DNA of 64,000 nucleotides from Verrucomicrobiota bacterium (lineage in GTDB: Bacteria > Verrucomicrobiota > Verrucomicrobiia > Verrucomicrobiales > Akkermansiaceae). The position numbers and the translations under genes are program-made. Positions within the stretch are counted from its first letter, which is position 1, and every line of letters begins with the position of its first letter. The stretch covers positions 36,095-100,094 of the forward strand of contig JAFLEH010000030.1 of assembly GCA_017301995.1 (NCBI GenBank), given 5' to 3'. This document shows positions 54,647 to 64,000 of the stretch, piece by piece. The notes under the pieces were generated by a model. That model had not been told where the DNA came from. It saw nothing but the letters and a program-made list of their open reading frames with translations, and did no database searches.

Positions 54647-55203
54647 ATGGAAGGGGATGTGACGAGGATTCTCAAATCGGTTGGCGCGAAAGCGGGCCTG
54701 CCGTCGGAGGATTTGTTGCCGCTTGTCTATGATGAACTTCGAAGCCTCGCCGCCGCACGCATGAAGGGAGAAGCCGAAGGACAAACGATGCAGGCGACCG
54801 CGCTGGTCCATGAAGCCTGGTTGCGTGTTTCCGGCAAGGGCGGCCGCACATGGAATGACCGCTCCCATTTCTTTCGTGTCGCGGCGCTGGAGATGCGCCG
54901 GATCCTGGTGGAGAACGCCCGGCGCAAATCGTGCATCAAACATGGCGGCGACTTGCAGCGCATCGACATCGAAGGGATCGAACTGGCGGAAACCCAGCCC
55001 GACGACCGGATCGTGTTGATTGACGAAATGCTCAGGATCCTCGAAAAGGAAGACCCGGACAGCGTCCGCATCATCACCCTGAAGTTCTTCGGCGGGCTGA
55101 CCAACCGCGAGGTTGCGGAAATGGAGGGAGTGACGGAACGGACCATCGAGCGCCAGTGGGCGTTTGCGCGCACCCGCTTGTATGAAATGCTGCGCGACCC
55201 ATC

Positions 55204-55207
<4 letters not shown>
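54647..55207 (+). CDS. ECF RNA polymerase sigma factor (TIGR02999/SigF-like)
   Basis: 186 residues. Region 2 is seen in ARMKGEAEGQTMQATALVHE and AWLRVSGKGGRTWNDRSHFF then RVAALEMRRILVENARRKS. Region 4 is EDPDSVRIITLKFFGGLTNR then EVAEMEGVTERTIERQWAFA. This is the ECF group that typically sits beside a serine/threonine kinase in Planctomycetes, Verrucomicrobia and Acidobacteria. Its TGA overlaps the GTG start of the kinase gene (GTGA). It comes 55 bases after the GH127 gene and might control it or the downstream Ig-repeat gene. Confidence 0.93.
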
Positions 55208-57414
<2,207 letters not shown>

Positions 57415-57627
57415 CCGCCGCTGGCAGCCGGAGAAAAAATCCGGAAATTCTTCGGAAACCGTATCGGGTTTGGGAAGGGGTCTCGCGTTATCCCATGAGC
57501 CCACCCAAAAATCGGCGGCAAGCATGTCGGTCTTTTCGCCGGATTCTCGCGTCTTCCACTGATATCAATGATCAATGGTTTCCCTTCCGCGGAATCAATC
57601 AAACCCCGAATCCACACCAAACCCTCC

Positions 57628-60600
57628 ATGAATCCCAAACCCATCCTAGCCTGTCTGCTCGGAGCCACATTTGCCGGCATGCAGCCAACCCTGGCCTCGC
57701 TCAGTGCCGCAAACGGCAATTTCGAGACCGGTGGCGGCAGCAATATCACCAATGTGACCGATTGGTTTGATCACAATACGGGCACAAGCTTCTGGCAGGG
57801 AGCCTGGCAGACAAACGCCAGTTCCGTCACGCCGAATGCAACCAACGTCGTCGTCTTGAGCAACGGTGATGGCGGCGGCGCCACGACCAACCTGGCCACC
57901 CCGTCCGCCGATGCGAATGTGGGCTGCTTTCTCTATCAGAGCATTGGAACCGCCGAAGCGGGCCAGACCTCGCTTCAGGTCGATTTCGGCTTTGGTCAGC
58001 CGGACGACGACCCCGGCGGACGCACGGTGGGCGTGACGGTCGGAATCTATGCCTATGACGGGCTCGGCGGGTTCACCCCGGCGGACAACACGGATGTTCG
58101 CGGAGCCAGCGGCGTGACCTTCCTTGGCTCGCAGAGTTTCTCGTTTGTGTCATCCAGCGCCAACAACATCATCGCCGCCAAATCCGCGACCTTCGACATC
58201 TCCGCGGCGGGAACCAAGCAACTTTTCCTTCGCTTCAATAACTACCGGCCCGCCAGCACACAGTCTTGGTCGGTGGTGGATAACGTGGTCGTTACCGGTG
58301 TGGCCGCGGCGCCCACGTTCTCGATTCAGCCGTCCCCCTACACGGGAAGCGTCGGTGCCAACGCCACGCTCACGGCGTCTGCCGTATCGACTCCCGCGCC
58401 CACCTACCAGTGGCAGTATTCCCAGGATGGTGTCGCGGCCTACACCAATGTGACAAACGGCGGAGCCGTCTCGGGAGCGACAACCAACACGCTCTCGCTC
58501 AATCCCGCCGCATACGGTCACAACGGCTACTACCGGGTCGTGGCAAGCAACGGCACCAGCACGAACAGCAATCCCGCTCTGGTGACCCTCACCTATCCAG
58601 TGCCGGTGATCACTTCCCAACCCGCCAGCGGCGCCGTGCAGGTAGGAAGCAACGTTTCGCTCACCGTCGCGGCCACCGGCCTCGGAACCCTGGGCTTTCA
58701 ATGGCATAGTGCCAACACGGGGATGCTGACCGACGGTGGTTCGGTTTCCGGTGCGACCACCGCGACGCTCACCCTTTCCAACGCGCAATTGGCCACTGCC
58801 GATTCCTATTATTGTGTGATCACCGATCACAAAGCCACGGAAGACGGTTCGGGCCAGCCGGACACCACGGTTAGTTCCACCTACGCCCTGTTGGAGGTTT
58901 TCGAAACTTCCGCCACAAACCTCCTGAGTATCGAACCGTTCAGCGCCTACCCGACGGGTGTGGAACTCGACGGGCAAAACCCGGCCATCGCTGGCTATGT
59001 CAATCCATGGGTCGACGCCGCATGGGGCGACATCCTGCCGATGACCGGCGCCGGATCGCTCGCCTATGGCGGGTCCGGCTATCTTGCCGGCATCGGTGGC
59101 AAGGTCGGCAGCGCGTCCGACACCGCCGGCATCCTCACCACCAACAGCGGCCGTGCGGAGCGGTTGCTCGCGACGAACTTGAAAGGCACGGCCTTGTCTT
59201 CGCGGACCCTCTATCTGAGTTGGTTGTTCCAGGCCGGCAACGAGGGAACCGGCACCGCGCCTAACAATTATCAGGTGCTCGGTTTGTGGAACGGCACCAG
59301 TGCCAATGATGCCCTGCGCCAGTTCGAGGCGGGCATCGCCCTCGGCGACTTCGGCACCGCCAACTTCGCCTTCCGTGTGAACAACAATAACACCACTCGC
59401 GTCAACCTCGGCGTGGCACCCGACGCCAATGTCCACCTCTTCGTCGCCAAGTTCGTCTTCGGCCCGAATGCCAACAGCGACAGCGTGACCGTGTGGCTTG
59501 ATCCGGCGCTCGGCGCCGGAGAACCGATGGGCGGCGCGCTCGTTGCGGGTGTGAACCTCGCGTTCGACCGCCTCACGCTCTCCGACTACGCGGGCGATTC
59601 GTCCAACTGGGATGAAATCCGCTGGGGCGCCACCTTCGACAGCGTGACCGTGGAGGCGCCCGCGGTTCCGCTGATCCCCGAATTCACCCTGCAACCTTCG
59701 GGCTATTCCGGCCATGTCGGTGACACCGTTACTTTGGCCTCCTATGCCGAGGGCGACCCCGCGCCCGCCTACCAGTGGCAGTTCGATGCCGGCAGCGGCT
59801 ATGTGGACCTGCCCGGCGAGACGAATCCGACGCTCGCCATCAATTCGGCCACCTACGCCAAAAACGGCTACTATCAAGTGATCGCCCGCAATGTGAACGG
59901 TGACGCCACCAGCGAGGTGGCTTTCGTTCACTTGGTCTATCCGAGTCCGGCCATCGGCACCCAACCCGCGCCGGCTTCCGGGTTGGCTGGCGCCAATGTG
60001 CAATTGTCGGTCTCCGCCACCGGTCTCGGCAATCTCGGTTACCAGTGGTATAAAGTGGAAACGGGCGGCGACATCCAGTTGACCGACGGTGGCAAAATTT
60101 CCGGGGCCACGACCGCGACGCTACAACTCACCGGTATCGCCGCCGGCGACGCGGGCGGATACTATGTGATCATATCGGACGATGCGGCTGTGGCCGACCA
60201 GGGATCTCCAACGACAAGAACCTCCTCAACGGCAAGCGTTACCGTGATCGACCTGCTGGTCACCGCCAGCGCGACCACCCCGACTCCCGATGCGGACGAC
60301 CAGTCCTACCTTCCCGGAATGGTGGATGACATCGACAACATCGGCGGAACCGGTGTGAATCCGGCTGACAACGATTTTTCCACCTACATCGCGGCCGACA
60401 GGGCCAGCCAGGGAATGACGTTCACGACCGGGAACGATTCGGTGGGCTACTCGATTCAATCGATCACCGTCCGGATGGTGCAGTTGAACAATTATCTCGC
60501 CACCGGAACATTCTACAACATCCAGGACGGAGACACCTTCGAATTCCAGTTCGGCAGCATCAGCGGTGGCGTGAAGACCCCGATTTTCGACACCAACTCC

Positions 60601-61311
60601 GCCCAATACACCGGGTCCGCCCTGGTGAATGCCGCCACGCCGAACAACCTCGGCTCCGGGCAATACCTGACCTTCGACCTGTCCGGTGTCGGCATCGGCA
60701 CACTCTCGCCCAATACCACCTATTACTTCGAGATCACCTCGGAAATCGGTGATCCCTTCTTCGAACTCAGCGGTACCAAAGCGGACGGTTACGCCGGTGG
60801 CACGGCTTTCCGCGGGACTACCACCAAGACCATCGATTCGAACTACACCGAACTCACGGGCGACCGCGCTTTCCACGTGGCCCTCACCGGTCTTGGCGGA
60901 CCGGCGGACGACTTCGCCAGCTGGATCGGCGGCTACAACGTGGGTGCCATGACCGGTTTCAACCAGGATGCCGACGGCGATGGTATTGCAAACGGTCTGG
61001 AGAACCTCTTTGGCACCAATCCAAGTGCGGCGAGCAAAGGCATCACCCAAGTATCCAGGAACGGCAATACGCTGACCTTCCAACATCCGCGGAATGGGAC
61101 ACCGGCAAGCGATGTCTCGGCGGCCTACGAATGGTCCACCGATCTGGCGACATTCCATGGAAGCGGCGCCAGCGACGGCACTACCACCGTTAGTCTGGCG
61201 GCCAGTCCGGACACGCCCGTCGTCGGCACGACCACGGTCACCGCCACCATCACCGGAACGGTTCCTGGCAAGCTGTTCGTCGTGTTGAAGGCAACCCGGG
61301 TCAGTCCTTGA
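57628..61311 (+). CDS. Large secreted Ig-like repeat protein with Ca-binding C-terminal module
   Basis: 1227 residues from the ATG at 57628 (MNPKPILACLLGATFAGMQP), a good signal peptide; a 20-codon longer frame exists. It contains several immunoglobulin-like domains marked by PAPTYQWQYSQDGV, VGSNVSLTVAATGLGTLGF, QWHSANTGMLTDGGSVSGA, TPYAQPVL-like edges and a LamG-like mid-section (LYLSWLFQAGNEGTG). Another pair of Ig domains and a ~200-residue beta domain follow. The C-terminus has DDFASWIGGYNVGA, DADGDGIANGLENLFGTNP and KLFVVLKATRVSP, the same style of Ca-binding tail as the adhesin at 8182. It follows the kinase gene by about 210 bases. Role unknown; surface or matrix binding is likely. Confidence 0.85.
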   Translation: MNPKPILACLLGATFAGMQPTLASLSAANGNFETGGGSNITNVTDWFDHNTGTSFWQGAWQTNASSVTPNATNVVVLSNGDGGGATTNLATPSADANVGCFLYQSIGTAEAGQTSLQVDFGFGQPDDDPGGRTVGVTVGIYAYDGLGGFTPADNTDVRGASGVTFLGSQSFSFVSSSANNIIAAKSATFDISAAGTKQLFLRFNNYRPASTQSWSVVDNVVVTGVAAAPTFSIQPSPYTGSVGANATLTASAVSTPAPTYQWQYSQDGVAAYTNVTNGGAVSGATTNTLSLNPAAYGHNGYYRVVASNGTSTNSNPALVTLTYPVPVITSQPASGAVQVGSNVSLTVAATGLGTLGFQWHSANTGMLTDGGSVSGATTATLTLSNAQLATADSYYCVITDHKATEDGSGQPDTTVSSTYALLEVFETSATNLLSIEPFSAYPTGVELDGQNPAIAGYVNPWVDAAWGDILPMTGAGSLAYGGSGYLAGIGGKVGSASDTAGILTTNSGRAERLLATNLKGTALSSRTLYLSWLFQAGNEGTGTAPNNYQVLGLWNGTSANDALRQFEAGIALGDFGTANFAFRVNNNNTTRVNLGVAPDANVHLFVAKFVFGPNANSDSVTVWLDPALGAGEPMGGALVAGVNLAFDRLTLSDYAGDSSNWDEIRWGATFDSVTVEAPAVPLIPEFTLQPSGYSGHVGDTVTLASYAEGDPAPAYQWQFDAGSGYVDLPGETNPTLAINSATYAKNGYYQVIARNVNGDATSEVAFVHLVYPSPAIGTQPAPASGLAGANVQLSVSATGLGNLGYQWYKVETGGDIQLTDGGKISGATTATLQLTGIAAGDAGGYYVIISDDAAVADQGSPTTRTSSTASVTVIDLLVTASATTPTPDADDQSYLPGMVDDIDNIGGTGVNPADNDFSTYIAADRASQGMTFTTGNDSVGYSIQSITVRMVQLNNYLATGTFYNIQDGDTFEFQFGSISGGVKTPIFDTNSAQYTGSALVNAATPNNLGSGQYLTFDLSGVGIGTLSPNTTYYFEITSEIGDPFFELSGTKADGYAGGTAFRGTTTKTIDSNYTELTGDRAFHVALTGLGGPADDFASWIGGYNVGAMTGFNQDADGDGIANGLENLFGTNPSAASKGITQVSRNGNTLTFQHPRNGTPASDVSAAYEWSTDLATFHGSGASDGTTTVSLAASPDTPVVGTTTVTATITGTVPGKLFVVLKATRVSP

Positions 61312-61693
61312 TGACGCCGGTGATGCCTCGTGAATCACATCCCGCTTTTTCAGTCTGGGTTTCGAATCGTGGTGTGATTTGAGCAAGGAAAGAAAGACCG
61401 GCCCGCTGCATGGTGGCCTAGCCGTGCGCACCTTCTTGATCGTTGCTATGGTGAAACGAATCCGTGGAGCACATTGGCGTGAAGCGTGGCACAGGGTGCC
61501 CGGGCGTCGCAAAACCATTCCGCGTCCGCTAGACACCGTTGGCCCAAGTTGAACAGTTAGAAGAAATTTCTCGCTAATTTAGCCCGGCTTCTGGGCTCGC
61601 GGCCCTGAGTTCCCAAGGGATGGCGAGCGAAACTGGCGCGTAGTGTAGAACACCCCATTGCCAGGGGGGCGCTTGGCGGGGCATACTGCGGGC
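61312..61693. other. Noncoding stretch before the IS remnant
   Basis: About 380 bases with no supported gene. It holds an 8-of-9 inverted pair (AATCACATC and GGTGTGATT, about 61332-61378) that might be a transcript end, and from ~61557 AT-richer sequence that may contain the left end of the insertion element (AGCCCGGCTTCTGGGCT). Confidence 0.4.
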
Positions 61694-62530
61694 ATGTTCT
61701 TTCGCCGCAACCGCCGCAGCCGAAACGGGGAGACCTATGCATACTGGTCGCTCATGCGCACCATCCGCACCGCCAAGGGGCCGCGGCACGAGTTGGTGGC
61801 CAACCTCGTGGCAAGGCACCAGGCCTCGACCAGGACGCGCGCCACGGTTGGGAGCACATCGCCGATCTGCTCGACGGGCGCCGCCCGGGAATCGTGCGGG
61901 GCCAACTGGGCGAACCGATGCCGCCCGCTCCGCCACCCCCCCGGTGGACCGAGGTGGATGTTAGCGCCCTTCGCGTCGAACGCGTGCGCGACTTCGGCGA
62001 GGTCTTTCTCGCTCTGGCATTGTGGCGGCGGCTCGGGTTGCACACCCTCGTGTGCGAGATCATCGAACCATGCCGCGAGGCCGTGCCTTGGGAGCTGGTC
62101 GCCTGCATCCTGACCGTCGCCCGCTTCTGCGCAACCAAAGCAAGCTGGAGGCGGCCGAACGCTGGTATGCCGAACAGCACCCTGGAGGATCTGCCCGGCG
62201 TGCCCCTCGAGGCCATCCACCGCACCCGGCTCTATCGCGGTCTGGACCGGCTCCACAAGCACAAGGACAGTCTCTGCCAGCATCTGCTCAAGCGCTACGA
62301 AAGCTGGTTTGGCGTGGAGTTCAAGTTCCTCCTCTACGATGTGACGAGCACCTATTTCGAAGGCAAAAGCCGAAGCCAAGGCCTCGCGCGGCTATTCGCG
62401 CGACCAGCGCCCCGATTGCAAGCAAGTCAACTTCGGCTTTGTCTGCACTCCGGAGGGCCTGCCCGCCAGCTACGAGGTCTTCGCCGCCAACTGGACCGAA
62501 GTGCAACCCGGAGTGGAGGTCAAACTCGCC
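61694..62530 (+). pseudogene. Decayed IS1634-family transposase
   Basis: A transposase frame is broken by several frameshifts. Segments appear in different frames: NRRSRNGETYAYWSLMRTIR then KGPRHELVANL; GLDQDARHGWEHIADLLDG; VERVRDFGEVFLALALWRRL; NQSKLEAAERWYAEQ; LEDLPGVPLEAIHRTRLYRG; FLLYDVTSTYFEGK (DDE-type core); KASRGYSRDQRPDCKQVNFG and EGLPASYEVFAANWTEVQPG. These match the IS1634-type order. The C-terminal third is missing, so the element cannot move by itself. It lies beside a tRNA fragment and an integrase, in what looks like a mobile-DNA hotspot. Confidence 0.8.
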
Positions 62531-62694
62531 GGCCATGCCGGTTTGCGCTACGCGATTTGGCGGAGGTCGCGATTGCTCCCGGGCGTTCGAACCCAAGGCC
62601 TCACGGCTGGGTTCTCATCCCACCGCCCATGCTTCATGGCGCGGCGAGTCCCCATTTGGAATTTCGTGCTTAAAGCTTCGTGCTTCAAACCAGA

Positions 62695-62739
62695 TGGTCG
62701 GGGCGGCGGGATTCGAACCCATGGCCTCTTCGTCCCGAA
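62695..62739 (-). tRNA. tRNA-Pro(CGG) 3' half (attachment-site fragment)
   Basis: On the minus strand it begins with the anticodon loop TTCGGGA, reads CGAAG (3' anticodon stem), AGGCCA, the T-arm around GGGTTCGAATCCC, and ends CGCCCCGACCA with the CCA tail. The 5' anticodon stem, D-arm and 5' acceptor are missing: upstream bases read TTTCA where CTTCG is expected. It is therefore a 3' half as left by integration of a mobile element at the anticodon loop. Confidence 0.75.
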
Positions 62740-62841
62740 TGAAAATATGTTAATCTCATATACAACTCATTTTCAAGGTTTTACAAACAGGTTAGAAGTT
62801 AGCATGTTGCCGGTTGCTAAAAAAGTTGCTAAAAACCCCTC

Positions 62842-64000
62842 ATGGCGAGACCGAAAAAGATCCACAGATTCAAGGTTGTCACCTTTCTCAATCGAGGAGG
62901 GACGACGGCATGGCGGGTGACAGGAACGCTTGTGAACGGCAGACAAGTCCGCCTGAATTTTCAAACCAAGCCGGAAGCCGTCCAGCGTATGGCGGAGTTG
63001 GAGATGGAGGCTGAAGGAGCGGCTCCCGCGCAGCAAACCGTCAAAACGGCTCTGTCGGAGGATCAAGTCGCCGATGCCGAAGCGGCGTTCAGATTGTTTA
63101 CGGATGGAGGAAACCTCGCAAATGCTTTGTCGCACTATCAAAGTCTCAATTCTCGGGCGCGTAAACTGGGGGTCGAATTGGATCAAGCAATGGCGTTTGT
63201 GGAGAACCATTATCGACCGGAAACCAAGACAATAACGGTCTTGAACGCCACCAGGGAATTTCTATCCACCAGGCGTGGCATAACGGAGACGACTTTGGCA
63301 AATTACGAGATCGGACTGCGACTGCTCCTGAAGCGGGATCCAAACAAGCCCGTTCACTCTTTTACCGTTGGGGATATTGAGGCGGTATTGGCAAGATACA
63401 CCAATGTGCGCTCCCAAAGGTCATTCAGGCGGATATTCTCGGTGTTTTTCCATTGGGCTGTCCGCCATCACTATTGCCTTGAAGATCCTTGCAAGCGGCT
63501 TGACCGGCTGCCCAAGGACATGACGCGGATCGAGGTGCTGTCACTCGATGAAGTGAAACGCCTGCTGACGGCGGCCGTGCGTCACCAGGATGGTGCGGCC
63601 GCCGCATCCATCGCGATTGGATTGTTTGCCGGGCTGCGGCCGAGTGAACTGGCCGATCTGAAACCGGAGGACATCGCCAACGGAAAGATGCGTGTGACGG
63701 GCGGGAAGCTGCGGCGGACGCTAAAACGCGTGGTGCCGGTTCCTCCCGTGCTCGTGGAATGGCTGAAAGTCCACCCGTTCACCGGATTGCCGAAGGGTTG
63801 GCAATCGAAACTCAAGACCCTCGAGAAAGCCACCAGCGCGGCCGCTTGGGTGCAGGACATCATCCGCCACACTTCGATCACCTTTCAGGCCGAGCGCGAC
63901 CGGAATGAAGCATTGACCGCCTTCAACAACGGCACCTCAAAGGCTATGATGGACCGGCACTACCGCGACCTGATCGGCGACGACAAGGTCATCGCGGAGT
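62842..64000 (+). CDS. Tyrosine recombinase/phage-type integrase (3' end outside window)
   Basis: At least 386 residues from the ATG at 62842 to the window edge, with an in-frame stop just upstream of the ATG. The N-terminal ~150 residues include a basic segment (ARPKKIHRFKVVTFLNRGGT). A SAM-like core-binding domain follows (TRRGITETTLANYEIGLRLL). The catalytic domain has box I FAGLRPSELADL, a beta-hairpin with KLRRTLKRVVPVP, box II-like QDIIRHTSITF, and the likely nucleophile in MDRHYRDLIG. The gene points away from the tRNA-Pro fragment 100 bases upstream. Known relatives catalyse integration and excision of islands or prophages at tRNA genes. Confidence 0.88.
   Translation, partial: MARPKKIHRFKVVTFLNRGGTTAWRVTGTLVNGRQVRLNFQTKPEAVQRMAELEMEAEGAAPAQQTVKTALSEDQVADAEAAFRLFTDGGNLANALSHYQSLNSRARKLGVELDQAMAFVENHYRPETKTITVLNATREFLSTRRGITETTLANYEIGLRLLLKRDPNKPVHSFTVGDIEAVLARYTNVRSQRSFRRIFSVFFHWAVRHHYCLEDPCKRLDRLPKDMTRIEVLSLDEVKRLLTAAVRHQDGAAAASIAIGLFAGLRPSELADLKPEDIANGKMRVTGGKLRRTLKRVVPVPPVLVEWLKVHPFTGLPKGWQSKLKTLEKATSAAAWVQDIIRHTSITFQAERDRNEALTAFNNGTSKAMMDRHYRDLIGDDKVIAE

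Noticed and set aside
58150..60003. 617-codon minus-strand ORF opposite the Ig-repeat gene
   Set aside because: It is antisense to a gene with signal peptide and Ig motifs; its translation is glycine/arginine-rich with no domain, typical of GC-rich shadow frames. The same applies to long antisense ORFs at 23643-24830, 25124-26392, 44108-45637 and 60226-61536.
61694..62640. Intact transposase with programmed frameshifting
   Set aside because: Several frame changes in both directions occur along the family order and the C-terminal third is missing, which is decay rather than one programmed shift.

Overview
The window looks like a chromosomal segment of a heterotrophic, polysaccharide-degrading member of the Verrucomicrobiota, most likely the Verrucomicrobiales (Luteolibacter/Haloferula-like). 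This is inferred from the mix of families, not from a marker gene: DUF1080 (3-keto-disaccharide hydrolase) proteins, DUF4838, GH127 and DUF6067-type enzymes, giant autotransporter-associated beta-strand repeat proteins, a PEP-CTERM tail, an ECF sigma factor paired with FecR and another paired with a Ser/Thr kinase, and FG-GAP and delta-60 repeat proteins. DNA is GC-rich (about 65%) except in a few segments that look imported. Large genes often start without a clear Shine-Dalgarno sequence.

Layout. 1-4.4 kb (minus): a WalJ/YycJ-like metallo-beta-lactamase-fold hydrolase cut by the window edge, a membrane-anchored hypothetical protein and a large secreted protein. 4.6-15.3 kb (plus): a DUF4892/OmpA protein, then a sigma factor translationally coupled to a FecR-LamG membrane protein, followed by two tandem paralogous beta-strand repeat giants with exchanged C-terminal modules. 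15.3-20.1 kb: a DUF4838 enzyme, an M42 aminopeptidase, an orphan nuoA and panB. 20.1-21.0 kb: noncoding, with a dispersed repeat. 21.0-22.7 kb: an AT-richer block that I read as an integron gene-cassette array without an integrase in view (three attC-like sites, four small ORFs). 23.0-26.3 kb: a membrane sulfatase-superfamily protein and a double-DUF1080 enzyme. 26.5-41.0 kb (minus): an FG-GAP protein and a delta-60 protein sharing one C-terminal module, a DUF1080-SGNH pair, then a tightly overlapping run of radical SAM, methyltransferase, trpE and a lipoprotein EEP phosphatase, and an unusual proline-rich hypothetical protein. 41.5-49.0 kb (plus): two carbohydrate-active proteins, an ABC exporter, two small proteins and murG. 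49.8-61.3 kb (plus): a GH127 giant, an ECF sigma factor overlapping a Ser/Thr kinase, and an Ig-repeat giant. 61.7-64 kb: a decayed IS1634-type transposase, a tRNA-Pro 3' half, and a tyrosine recombinase pointing into the window edge, which together look like the left junction of an integrative element.

How the genes fit together: two signal-transduction modules (sigma/FecR-LamG and ECF sigma/kinase) each sit beside very large secreted carbohydrate-interacting proteins, which suggests regulated deployment of surface or extracellular glycan-handling machinery. Several GH-like and DUF1080 enzymes add to this. Housekeeping genes (trpE, panB, nuoA, murG) stand apart from their usual operon partners. 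The items most worth follow-up are the cassette array, the tRNA-Pro/integrase junction, the shared C-terminal modules of the secreted giants, a family of paired inverted intergenic repeats built from ~10-nt words, a stop/start-spanning hairpin, and a window-wide over-use of the pentamer CTAAC/GTTAG.
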